Shown here piece after piece: positions 25,465 through 32,714 of a stretch of 55,360 nucleotides of DNA. The stretch lies in contig JAICQO010000039.1 of NCBI GenBank assembly GCA_025937835.1, positions 1-55,360 on the forward strand. Reading direction: 5' to 3'. A program made the position numbers and the translations under genes. Each line of letters begins with the position of its first letter. The stretch's first letter is position 1. The DNA comes from Polyangiaceae bacterium. GTDB taxonomy: Bacteria; Myxococcota_A; Polyangia; Polyangiales; Polyangiaceae. The notes beneath the pieces were generated by a model that saw only the letters and a list, made by a program, of their open reading frames with translations, searched no databases and was not told the origin of the DNA.

Positions 25465-26356
25465 CCGGCACGATGCTCCCGTAGGTGATCGAATCTTCGC
25501 GGGTGAGCAGGGTCACTTGCCCGACCTCGCGGCCCGATCCGGCGAGGGTCGCTTTGAACGTGATGCTTCCGGGGTTGGCATTCACGAGCCCGCCGTAGCC
25601 GGCGCTGTCCGTGGCCGTGGCGGCGCCCGACGGCAGGTTGTCTTTGGAATAGTAGGGAACCGAATCGGGATCCGCGCCCTCTGCCGTCAGGACCACTCCC
25701 GCCGCGGGCGCGCCCGTGCAGTCGCTCACGCCGACCAGCGTGATGGCGCGATTCGGTTGCTGTTTCGTACCGACCGTCGTCGCCAGAACCCCCATCACCA
25801 TCGCCGAGCCAATCGAGATGGACGCGGCGGGCCGATCCGTCGTGACGGGCGGATTGAAGAAATAGAGTCCGCGGATGATGTCCGCGCCCTCGAAGTTGGC
25901 GTAGCCGTCGAACCCGTCGTCGACGGTGAAGGTCAGCTGCCCGGTGGCGTCCGTGACGAGAGTCTCCGAGATCGGTTTTTCACAGGTCACGTCGATCTTC
26001 CGACACAGGTGCGCGGAAACACCCGGGATCGGCATCATCGTGATGATGTTTTGGACAACGAAGGAAACGCTGTGGCGCGCGCCCGTCGAGACTTGGGGTT
26101 GCGGCGCGTCGAGGCAGGCCCACTGGGGAGCGGGCTGGCAGATCGATTCGGAGCAAACGCTGTCCGGGTAGGCTGCGCAATCCGCGTCGGTCTCGCATTG
26201 GACGCGATCGCTCTCGATCGCGAGCGTGCAGGACGTCGTGAGCGTCCACCCGGCGATCATCCACCCCGCAATTCTTCCGCTGGCGTTTCGCACCAATTCT
26301 GTCCGGTCTCCGCGCGGGATCCTTCTCGGGGGGAGCGCGTTTGTCAACAACTCCAT
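25454..26356 (-). CDS. Cys-rich lipoprotein heading the kinase operon
   Basis: 300 residues from ATG 26356; a GTG at 26293 would give a tighter lipoprotein signal (I-A-G-W-M-I-A-G-W-T-L-T-T-S-C), so the start is uncertain. After the lipobox Cys comes a short Cys-rich segment of the kind common in myxobacterial surface proteins (C-E-T-D-A-D-C-A-A-Y...C-S-E-S-I-C). Two transthyretin/carboxypeptidase-regulatory-like beta segments follow (S-E-T-L-V-T-D-A-T-G-Q-L-T-F-T-V-D-D-G-F-D-G-Y and G-V-V-L-T-A-E-G). The function is unknown; being first in the operon, it may be the envelope sensor for the kinase. A possible operator lies upstream at 26441-26458. Confidence 0.72.
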   Translation of the reverse strand: MELLTNALPPRRIPRGDRTELVRNASGRIAGWMIAGWTLTTSCTLAIESDRVQCETDADCAAYPDSVCSESICQPAPQWACLDAPQPQVSTGARHSVSFVVQNIITMMPIPGVSAHLCRKIDVTCEKPISETLVTDATGQLTFTVDDGFDGYANFEGADIIRGLYFFNPPVTTDRPAASISIGSAMVMGVLATTVGTKQQPNRAITLVGVSDCTGAPAAGVVLTAEGADPDSVPYYSKDNLPSGAATATDSAGYGGLVNANPGSITFKATLAGSGREVGQVTLLTREDSITYGSIVPDGS

Positions 26357-26440
26357 GTGGCAACGTGACTCAGTATCGGGCGGGCTGGACCGAAGATCAG
26401 GTCGGTGGGGCTGCTCCGTCCGCGGCGCTTGTCCTCGGTT

Positions 26441-26458
26441 TTTCTCGTGAGCGAGAAA
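26441..26458. promoter_or_regulatory. Perfect dyad in the divergent promoter region
   Basis: TTTCTCG (26441-26447) and CGAGAAA (26452-26458) flank a TGAG loop, an 18-bp perfect dyad. It lies in the 237-bp gap between the lipoprotein start (26356, minus) and the histidine kinase start (26594, plus). It could be an operator serving one or both promoters; binding protein unknown. Confidence 0.35.
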
Positions 26459-26593
26459 CATCGTGAGTCGATTCAGTTCGGACGCCTGTTCAATCCGCAA
26501 TCGCGCCGCGACAAATCCACCAATTTTCGGAACCGAAACCACTCGCGCGCAACCCATACGTGGGACCAGCCGAACTCAAGCCAGGGGAGGAAG

Positions 26594-27388
26594 ATGGACG
26601 CGCCGATGTTGGAAACCGTCGAAACGAAGGAGCCGCTCGCGCTGCGGGAGGTTTCGAAGCTCGCAGGGCTAACGAACAGCGATACGGCTCGCCGCGAGTC
26701 GCAGGCTCGGTCGACAGCCGGACTCGCTCACGACATCAACAATATGCTGGCCATCGTCCGGACCTGCGCTGAATCCGTGGCGGACCTGCCGGTCGACGAT
26801 CGGCAGCGAGTGGCCTGGGACACGGTCGTCCAGGCCACGATCCGCGGCATGGGGCTGACGCGACGACTACTCGCCATAAGCCGGAACAGCATGGGTCTGC
26901 CCGGCACGGTCGAGCTGAACGACGTGTTGTGCTCGCTGAACGGCCTGCTGCGGTTGCTGGTCGGGAGCACGGTCAAGCTGACGGTTCGGACTGCTTCGGT
27001 TCCGCTGGAGATCCTGGCGGAGGCCGGGCTCGTGGACCAAGTGATCTTGAACCTCGCCCAAAATGGCTCGGACGCAATGCCCGAAGGCGGCGAGCTCACG
27101 CTCGGCTTGAGCGCCACCGCGGTGGGGGTCGACCACGCGCTCGCGGGCTGCTTGTCGCCCGGTCCTTACGCGGTCCTGTCGGTTCGAGACACCGGGATCG
27201 GGATGGATGCGGCGACTCGAGAGCGGATCTTCGAGCCGTTCTTCTCCACCAAGGCGCGCGGCGAGCGCACGGGCCTCGGCCTCGCCGTCGTCGAGGATGC
27301 GGTTCGTGAAATGCGGGGCGCGTTGCGCGTCGAGAGCGCTCCGCAGCGGGGCTCCGTCTTCAGCGTGTACCTGCCGCTGCGTCAGTGA
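26594..27388 (+). CDS. Cytosolic histidine kinase
   Basis: 264 residues from ATG 26594, preceded by AGGGGAGGA. There is no membrane segment and no recognised sensor domain. The phospho-acceptor block is L-A-H-D-I-N-N-M-L (H46), the 'HDINN' variant of HisKA. HATPase_c follows with [11 protein letters not shown] (N box), D-T-G-I-G-M (G1), F-E-P-F-F-S-T-K and G-L-G-L-A-V-V (G2). Being so short, it probably works in complex with another sensor. The end overlaps the convergent AraC-type gene by 7 bp. The cognate response regulator is not adjacent. Confidence 0.88.
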   Translation: MDAPMLETVETKEPLALREVSKLAGLTNSDTARRESQARSTAGLAHDINNMLAIVRTCAESVADLPVDDRQRVAWDTVVQATIRGMGLTRRLLAISRNSMGLPGTVELNDVLCSLNGLLRLLVGSTVKLTVRTASVPLEILAEAGLVDQVILNLAQNGSDAMPEGGELTLGLSATAVGVDHALAGCLSPGPYAVLSVRDTGIGMDAATRERIFEPFFSTKARGERTGLGLAVVEDAVREMRGALRVESAPQRGSVFSVYLPLRQ

Positions 27389-28317
27389 CGCTTCCGCTGC
27401 CGCCGGAGTGCGCCGGGCGTGACGCCGTAGGCTTTCGCGAACGCCCGTGTGAGGTGGCTTTGATTGACGTAGCCGAGGCGCCGCGTGATCTCGGCGATGG
27501 ACAGCTTGGAGTCCACGAGCAGCTCTCGGGCTGAAAGGAGTCGTCGTTCGGCGAGCCAGCGATAGGGCGGCCGACCCGTAGAAGCCTTGAAGGCACGGAT
27601 GAAATGGCTGCGCGACAGGCCGCATTCGCTCGCCAGCGCAGCGATCGACACGTCGCCGTCGATCCGAGACATCAATAAGTCCTTCACGCGGCGCTCGTGT
27701 TCGGGGGAGAGCGCGCCGCGGCGCGGCTCCGGGGGCCGCACGCCGCCGTACTGCTGAACCAGGTGAACCTGCAGGGCGATCGCGACGTGCTCGAGGAAGA
27801 CGCGATTCGCACGCTCGGGGTGCTCCAGCGCGGGGAGCAAGGCCGCTCCGAGGTTTTCGATCACGCGATCGTCCACGAGCCGGCCAGGAGCCAGGTTCAA
27901 GGATTCGACCTCTGGCAGCCCCTCCGACTCGGAGAGCAGCTGCAGCGAGGCCCGCGAGACGTACATCAACAGCGAATCGAAGGGTTCCCGCAGATTCGCG
28001 ACGTGATGCACGTTGAGATCGATCAGGTTCGTCGAGCCGCTCCGCAGCGGTTCGGCGGCGACCGGGCGACCCCCCACCCAGTAGTCGTACGCGGGGGAAT
28101 CGCGCAGATTCAAGCTGACGAGAAACGCGTCTTCGCGCGGCGTGCGCTCGGTCATCCCGTCCGCGCGCCGCGCGTGGCAATACAGCCGGGTGGCCGCGAA
28201 CTCCGCCTTTTGCAGGATCTGGACGCGCACGCTGGGCGCCTGTTCCAGCCGAACCACGCGCGCCAGGCGCTCTCCGTAAACCCCACGGGGCATTTGACCC
28301 GATCCTACAGCTTCCAC
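27382..28317 (-). CDS. AraC-family transcriptional regulator
   Basis: 311 residues from 28317; a Met eight codons in (28293) is an alternative start. The N-terminal ~200 residues form a ligand-binding or dimerisation region without a recognised cupin signature. The C-terminal ~100 residues carry two AraC helix-turn-helix units: I-A-A-L-A-S-E-C-G-L-S-R-S-H-F-I-R-A-F-K and I-A-E-I-T-R-R-L-G-Y-V-N-Q-S-H-L-T-R-A-F, ending in G-V-T-P-G-A-L-R-R. The region contains A-F-L-V-S-L-N-L-R-D, as in AraC proteins of the xenobiotic/fatty-acid type. The effector is unknown. It is divergent from a small membrane protein gene with a 70-bp gap. Confidence 0.9.
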   Translation of the reverse strand: MEAVGSGQMPRGVYGERLARVVRLEQAPSVRVQILQKAEFAATRLYCHARRADGMTERTPREDAFLVSLNLRDSPAYDYWVGGRPVAAEPLRSGSTNLIDLNVHHVANLREPFDSLLMYVSRASLQLLSESEGLPEVESLNLAPGRLVDDRVIENLGAALLPALEHPERANRVFLEHVAIALQVHLVQQYGGVRPPEPRRGALSPEHERRVKDLLMSRIDGDVSIAALASECGLSRSHFIRAFKASTGRPPYRWLAERRLLSARELLVDSKLSIAEITRRLGYVNQSHLTRAFAKAYGVTPGALRRQRKRH

Positions 28318-28387
28318 CCAAAAGCGGGGAAGGGACGCTCGAGTCCCCGGCTGCTATCCTTCGGAGGCCGTCACAGCCGGGGAACCA

Positions 28388-28750
28388 ATGGCGAAACAGG
28401 AGGCCAGGTATCAGAGCGCGCATTCGGAGATGCCCGAGCATCCGAACGGCTCCAGCGCGACCTCGCTCCCCCCGCGCCCGAGCGCGATCGTGCGGAGCGA
28501 GGTGCGCCGCGAAATCTTGGATGAAGGCGTGCTCGCAGACCCCTCGCTCCCGCCACCGCCGGCAGCTCCGCGCGTGAGTCACTGGTTGCGGATCGGTGAG
28601 TCGCAGGGGCAGCCGAACGAGCCCGTCTCCAATCTCAACTCGCTGACCGAGCTCCCGCGACCGGGCTCGAAGCTCGCGTGGGCCGTCGCGTCGCTGATCG
28701 TCGGGTTCGGCGGCGGGCTACTAGTCGCCTGGTTGGTCGGGTTCGTGTAG
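28388..28750 (+). CDS. Small C-tail-anchored membrane protein, unknown
   Basis: 120 residues. The N-terminal ~90 are polar, Pro/Ser-rich and probably disordered. The last ~25 form one strongly hydrophobic segment (A-V-A-S-L-I-V-G-F-G-G-G-L-L-V-A-W-L-V-G-F), consistent with tail anchoring in the inner membrane. No family is recognised. The ribosome-binding site is weak (GGGGAA). The gene stands alone between the AraC regulator and the Kazal lipoprotein. Confidence 0.6.
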   Translation: MAKQEARYQSAHSEMPEHPNGSSATSLPPRPSAIVRSEVRREILDEGVLADPSLPPPPAAPRVSHWLRIGESQGQPNEPVSNLNSLTELPRPGSKLAWAVASLIVGFGGGLLVAWLVGFV

Positions 28751-28827
28751 GGACGGAAACTCGGCTGCGCGTGTTCGTGACGGCTCCCTCCAGGGGAATT
28801 GCGCCTCCACGTGATAGCGTCGCCCCG

Positions 28828-29481
28828 ATGACACGCCCTTCGTCGCTCGCCGCCTGCCTGGGCGCTTGGTTCCTGGCGGGCTGTTCCACGAATGCTCCGC
28901 CAGCGGCCACGCCCCCGGAGCCGCCGCTCGCCGCACCCCCCGCGGCACCCGCCGAGCCCGCTCCGTCCAAAGCAGGCCCCGCCGGCGCGATCTGCGGCGG
29001 CATCGCGGGCTTCGGTTGCGCCGCGGGGCTGTACTGCGCGTTCCCCCCGGAAGCCCATTGCGGCGCGGCCGACCAAACCGGGCTGTGCACGGCGACGCCC
29101 GAGATGTGCACCGAGCAGTACAGCCCGGTGTGCGGCTGCAACGACAAGACCTATCCGAACGACTGCGCTGCGGCGCGTGACGGCGTCTCCGTTGCCAGCA
29201 ACGGCGAGTGCGCGCCCACGACGCCGCCCGCACAGGCGCCGCTCGCGGAGGGCGCCACCTGCGGTACGCGCGGTGTCCCCGGCGAGTGCGATGCCGGTCT
29301 GTACTGCAAATACAAGACGCAATGCGGCGCCACCGATAGCGGCGGCACCTGCACGAAGCGGCCGGAGATCTGCACCAAGATCTACAAGCCAGTCTGCGGT
29401 TGCGACGGCAAGACGCACCCGAGTGACTGCGTCGCCGCGAGCCAGGGCACGGCCGTGATGCACGACGGGCCGTGCCAGTGA
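28828..29481 (+). CDS. Lipoprotein with two Kazal-type domains
   Basis: 217 residues from ATG 28828. A lipoprotein signal (A-C-L-G-A-W-F-L-A-G-C) is followed by a Pro/Ala linker (~20-48). Two similar Cys-rich units (~55-128 and ~140-217) each end with the Kazal core C-x-x-x-Y-x-P-V-C-G-C-(N/D)-x-K-T: Y-S-P-V-C-G-C-N-D-K-T-Y and Y-K-P-V-C-G-C-D-G-K-T-H. Kazal domains inhibit serine proteases by a reactive loop. On a surface-anchored lipoprotein of a predatory soil bacterium, protection against self or prey proteases is plausible but unproven. The two units look like an internal duplication. Confidence 0.85.
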   Translation: MTRPSSLAACLGAWFLAGCSTNAPPAATPPEPPLAAPPAAPAEPAPSKAGPAGAICGGIAGFGCAAGLYCAFPPEAHCGAADQTGLCTATPEMCTEQYSPVCGCNDKTYPNDCAAARDGVSVASNGECAPTTPPAQAPLAEGATCGTRGVPGECDAGLYCKYKTQCGATDSGGTCTKRPEICTKIYKPVCGCDGKTHPSDCVAASQGTAVMHDGPCQ

Positions 29482-29508
29482 CGGCCTAGGGATCTGGAGC
29501 ACAAACCA

Positions 29509-29542
29509 ACACCGCCCAGCGATCTGCATCGCCGGGCGGTGT
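29509..29542 (-). terminator. Strong hairpin between convergent genes
   Basis: The outer stem is ACACCGCCC (29509-29517) with GGGCGGTGT (29534-29542). The inner stem is GCGAT (29519-29523) with ATCGC (29528-29532) around a CTGC loop, with one mismatch between them. It sits between the ends of the Kazal gene (29481, plus) and the TGG-repeat lipoprotein gene (29580, minus). Read on the minus strand it is followed by TTGGTTTGT, which fits intrinsic termination; it may act in both directions. Confidence 0.7.
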
Positions 29543-29579
29543 CTCGTTGCACGCGCCGAGCGCGTGCCGTGCCGTCAGG

Positions 29580-30383
29580 TCACTGGCAGACCATGGCCTC
29601 GGCCGCGCCGCACTCGTCCGTGCAGGCGGGTGCCGCGGGCAGCGTGCTCGGCAGCGTGCACGACAGCCAGATCTCGTGATCGTCCGCGTTGCACGACTTC
29701 TTCTTCACCACGGTGCCGGCCTTCAGGGCGGTGAAATCCGCGGCCGTGACCTTGATGAAGTGGTCGTGATCCGCGGTGCCCTTGGCGCTGTAGGTCTTGT
29801 CCACACCCGCGGTGATGTCCGCGAGCGGCACGGTCAGCGTGTGGTTGTGATTCATCGAGATCAGCGCCGTCACGTCCTTCGTGCAGGCGTTGGTCATGTT
29901 GCCCATGCCGCCTTCGTTGCCGCACGGGGTCATGGGGACGCACCCGGTTCCGCCGGTTCCGCCGGTTCCGCCAGTTCCACCGGTTCCGCCAGTGCCGCCG
30001 GTTCCGCCAGTGCCGCCGGTTCCACCAGTGCCGCCGGTTCCGCCCGTTCCGCCGGTTCCGCCGGTTCCGCCAGTTCCACCAGTGCCGCCGGTTCCACCAG
30101 TGCCGCCGGTTCCGCCGGTTCCACCGGTTCCGCCGGTTCCACCAGTGCCGCCGGTTCCGCCGGTCGCCCCAGGGTTGCCACCCGTCGGAGTGCCTACAGT
30201 ACTACCGCCTGTCGTCACTGCACCGCCGGTAGTGGACGGAGCACCGCCCGTGGCGCTGCTCGTCCCGCCCGTCGTCGACGTGGGGGGAGGCGGCATCGAA
30301 TCGTCAGAACAGCCTCCGAGCATCGCGATGCTCGTGCTGGCGAAGTAGATGACCAAGTCTTTGCGGCTGCAACCGAACGCCAT
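29580..30383 (-). CDS. Lipoprotein with long TGG-repeat stalk and His-containing C-domain
   Basis: 267 residues. The signal region has S-T-S-I-A-M-L-G-G-C as the lipobox. A low-complexity stalk of Thr-Gly-Gly repeats fills about residues 40-145. The C-terminal ~120 residues form a compact domain with His pairs and Cys (H-N-H-T-L-T-V-P, D-H-D-H-F-I-K-V-T, D-D-H-E-I-W-L-S-C), which suggests metal binding in a periplasmic beta-sandwich. Its likely architecture is an anchored, stalk-displayed domain on the outer membrane. It is monocistronic, with an AT-rich upstream patch (30466-30484) and a terminator at 29509-29542. Confidence 0.8.
   Translation of the reverse strand: MAFGCSRKDLVIYFASTSIAMLGGCSDDSMPPPPTSTTGGTSSATGGAPSTTGGAVTTGGSTVGTPTGGNPGATGGTGGTGGTGGTGGTGGTGGTGGTGGTGGTGGTGGTGGTGGTGGTGGTGGTGGTGGTGGTGGTGGTGGTGGTGCVPMTPCGNEGGMGNMTNACTKDVTALISMNHNHTLTVPLADITAGVDKTYSAKGTADHDHFIKVTAADFTALKAGTVVKKKSCNADDHEIWLSCTLPSTLPAAPACTDECGAAEAMVCQ
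29944..30162. repeat. 9-bp tandem repeat tract encoding (Thr-Gly-Gly)n
   Basis: About 24 near-perfect 9-base units (plus-strand form CCGGTTCCG and variants with CCAGTGCCG) encode the TGG stalk of the minus-strand lipoprotein. Units are not identical: GTTCC and GTGCC types alternate in places, giving an 18-bp higher-order pattern. Such tracts can change copy number by slippage without frameshift, because 9 is a multiple of 3. Confidence 0.9.
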
Positions 30384-30465
30384 GAGTGCACTCCAACAAG
30401 GGGTTAGTAACGAGCGCTTTCCCTAGCACGGGAGCTAGCGGGAGGCGCGAGAGTTTTAAGTGAAT

Positions 30466-30484
30466 GAAACTTTCCGAAATTTTC
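30466..30484. promoter_or_regulatory. Tandem GAAA(C/T)TTTC motif in an AT-rich patch
   Basis: GAAACTTTC (30466-30474) and GAAATTTTC (30476-30484) repeat at 10-bp spacing, each nearly self-complementary, inside an unusually AT-rich patch. It lies about 80-100 bp upstream of the TGG-repeat lipoprotein start (30383, minus) and touches the stop of the GT2 fusion gene. It may be an operator or UP-like element; function is inferred. Confidence 0.3.
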
Positions 30485-32714
30485 AGGCCCCGCCGAGGCG
30501 CTTCAGGGTGAAAGTCAGGTTCTCGCGGATCCGGCGCAGGTCCTCGGGCGGGATCGAAAGCCTGCCGCCCTGGACTCGTCTGAGGATCGTCTCTCCGGCC
30601 TCTTTCGCCGCGGCGTAGTCGCCGATGCGGTACGCGGCGACGCTGAGCTCGTCGAGCATCCGCCAATCGTAGATCTGCTGGTTGATGAACAGCTGATCGT
30701 CGGGGCGCTCGAGCTCGACGCCGGTCCGCGCGAAAGCGTACGCCTTCCCGTACTGCCCCTTCCTGCGGAAGTAGCGCGCCAGATCGTGAAGCGGTTCGAC
30801 GCGCGTCGGACGCAGCTCGTAGGCCTCGAGGTACTCGCGCACCACGAGCTCTTCAGACTCTTCGAGGCGCTGCGCGGCGCGCGCCGCTTCGAGCTGCGCC
30901 ACGAACTTCTCTTCCGCCCAGCCCTGCATCCGCGCGCGCTTCTTGTACTCGACGTAGGCCTTGTCGTGATGGCCGGCGTCTCGATAGGACTGGCCGAGAT
31001 AGAACTGGCTGCGCGAGTTGCCGGGGTTCTTTTGCAGGTCCTCCTCGAGCAGCTTGGCGTCGCGCAGGTACTTCTGTTCCTGGGTGAGCCCGCGGGACTT
31101 CGCGCCTTCCCCATGGTGGTAAACGATCCAGACGTCGTGGCGCAGCTTGCGAGCTTTGGAGCCGCTGACCGTGACCAGATAGTTGTGCACCACGCCTTCC
31201 CAGCGGAAGCGCGAGGCCTGAACGTTGACCAGGTGCGGCACCGCGTAACGCGTGCCCGCGTGGTGCTTCTCGATGTCGTAGCTCACGCCCGGCTCGAGCT
31301 TCTCGTAGAACTTGGGGTCGCTCACGCCGAGCTCCTCGTCGGCGTCGATGAACAGCAGCCAATCGCACTTCTTGGCTGCCACCGCGAGCTCCAGCGCTTG
31401 CTGGCGGTTGACGCCGAAGTTCACCCACGGGCGCTCGTGCACTTCGCCCTCGATCCCGTAGCCGCTCATCTCGCGTCGGATCAGCGCGATCGTATCGTCG
31501 GTCGAACCCGTATCGACGATCACGTAATAGTCGATGTAGTCCTTGACCGAACGGAACAGGCGCGGGAGCACCGCCGTCTCGTTCTTCACGATCATGCACA
31601 GGCAGATGTTCCTGCGACCCTCGGGCCTCGGGGCGGCAGCCGGTTGCTCTTCGACCGCGACCGCGACCGGCGCGGCTTCGGCCGGCGCGGCGACCTCCGC
31701 CGGTGCCTCGAGCTTGTCCGGCAGCCGTAACTTTTCGGACAAGATCCGCACCGCGAGCTCGCGAAAGTGGAGGTTCGGGTGGGCCGGGCCCGGCGTGTTG
31801 TTCACGTCGATCACCACGAACTGTCCCTTCGCCGGCTGGATCACGTCGAGCTCGGCGTAGTCGAACTGGAACGCAGCGTGGAAGGTCTCGAGCGTCGCGT
31901 ACCTCGCGTCCCAGGCCTCGGGATCGTGCGTGTAGGCGCAGTCGAGCGTCCGCCCTTTCCAGGTCTGTCCCCCTGCCGTCAGCCGCTCGAGATCGCGGCT
32001 CAGCCGGCGCTCGTCGCGCGCGTAGAACGAGAGCGCCGTGGCCCGCTTGATGTAGAACTCGTCCGAGTAGCGACAGTTGACGGTCAGATCGCCGAACCAG
32101 ACCACCCAGCGCTCGAGCTGGTAGAGCTCCGACTCGTCGATGCCGAAATACCGGAGCAGCTTGTGGGTCACGAAGCGCTCCTGGCCCTGCTGGTGCTGGG
32201 CGCGGAAGGCCGCGAGCTCGGCAGCGGTGTGGAGCTGAAAGACGGTCTCGGGCTTGTTGTAGTTGTCGTCTTTCTTGATCACGCACGGCGCCGTGTCCGT
32301 CTCGAGCTCGAAGCGCGAGGCGCGGGCCACGTCGGTCTTGGTGATGCTCTTGACCGGGTTCAAGAGCAGGCCGCCGGCGCGTACGAAGTCTGCGCGCAGC
32401 GCCGCCAGAAAATCGTCGCCCAGCACGCCGCCGTGATCGAGGACCAGGTGGCACATCACCGAGTCGTACTTCTGGTCTATCGCGATCCCCTGGAGCACGG
32501 CCGCGTCGTAGAGCGGGATGTCGCCGGGGAGCGCCAGACAATTGCTCACGAGCGGCGATGGCTGGCCGGCGCGCTTGGCCGTGTCCTCCAGGTGCCCGAG
32601 CAAGTTGCCGAACGCGTACTTACGAAATGCCCGGGGATCGACGGTGCGCATCCGGTCCCCCGCACCCGGGAGGTTGTGGACGACGAGCATTCTATGTGGC
32701 TGATTCGTGGTCAT
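30483..32714 (-). CDS. ATP-grasp-like / glycosyltransferase family 2 / TPR fusion
   Basis: 743 residues from ATG 32714, chosen because it overlaps the upstream transporter stop (ATGA); the frame is open further upstream inside that gene. Residues ~1-330 resemble an ATP-grasp fold: C-V-I-K-K-D-D-N-Y as a nucleotide-binding Lys region and V-V-I-D-V-N-N-T-P-G-P as the metal-binding block. A Pro/Ala linker (~345-375) leads to a GT2 (GT-A) domain: C-M-I-V-K-N-E, D-T-G-S-T-D-D-T, and the metal-binding D-A-D-E-E near ~470. The C-terminal ~230 residues are TPR-like helices (Y-L-G-Q-S-Y-R-D-A-G). The product may be a ligated, glycosylated peptide or sugar, but no substrate is evident. No signal peptide is seen. 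Confidence 0.8.
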   Translation of the reverse strand: MTTNQPHRMLVVHNLPGAGDRMRTVDPRAFRKYAFGNLLGHLEDTAKRAGQPSPLVSNCLALPGDIPLYDAAVLQGIAIDQKYDSVMCHLVLDHGGVLGDDFLAALRADFVRAGGLLLNPVKSITKTDVARASRFELETDTAPCVIKKDDNYNKPETVFQLHTAAELAAFRAQHQQGQERFVTHKLLRYFGIDESELYQLERWVVWFGDLTVNCRYSDEFYIKRATALSFYARDERRLSRDLERLTAGGQTWKGRTLDCAYTHDPEAWDARYATLETFHAAFQFDYAELDVIQPAKGQFVVIDVNNTPGPAHPNLHFRELAVRILSEKLRLPDKLEAPAEVAAPAEAAPVAVAVEEQPAAAPRPEGRRNICLCMIVKNETAVLPRLFRSVKDYIDYYVIVDTGSTDDTIALIRREMSGYGIEGEVHERPWVNFGVNRQQALELAVAAKKCDWLLFIDADEELGVSDPKFYEKLEPGVSYDIEKHHAGTRYAVPHLVNVQASRFRWEGVVHNYLVTVSGSKARKLRHDVWIVYHHGEGAKSRGLTQEQKYLRDAKLLEEDLQKNPGNSRSQFYLGQSYRDAGHHDKAYVEYKKRARMQGWAEEKFVAQLEAARAAQRLEESEELVVREYLEAYELRPTRVEPLHDLARYFRRKGQYGKAYAFARTGVELERPDDQLFINQQIYDWRMLDELSVAAYRIGDYAAAKEAGETILRRVQGGRLSIPPEDLRRIRENLTFTLKRLGGA

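Noticed and set aside
29944-30162. CRISPR-like repeat appearance
   Set aside because: Units are 9 bp, contiguous and in frame with a coding sequence; there are no unique spacers.
29881-30348. Plus-strand open frame of Pro-Val-Pro repeats opposite the TGG lipoprotein
   Set aside because: It is the antisense shadow of the 9-bp repeat; the minus frame has a lipoprotein signal and a folded C-terminal domain, this one has neither.
30425-30441. CTAGC/GCTAG hairpin as terminator
   Set aside because: Only five base pairs, no T-run, and it lies upstream rather than downstream of the minus-strand gene.
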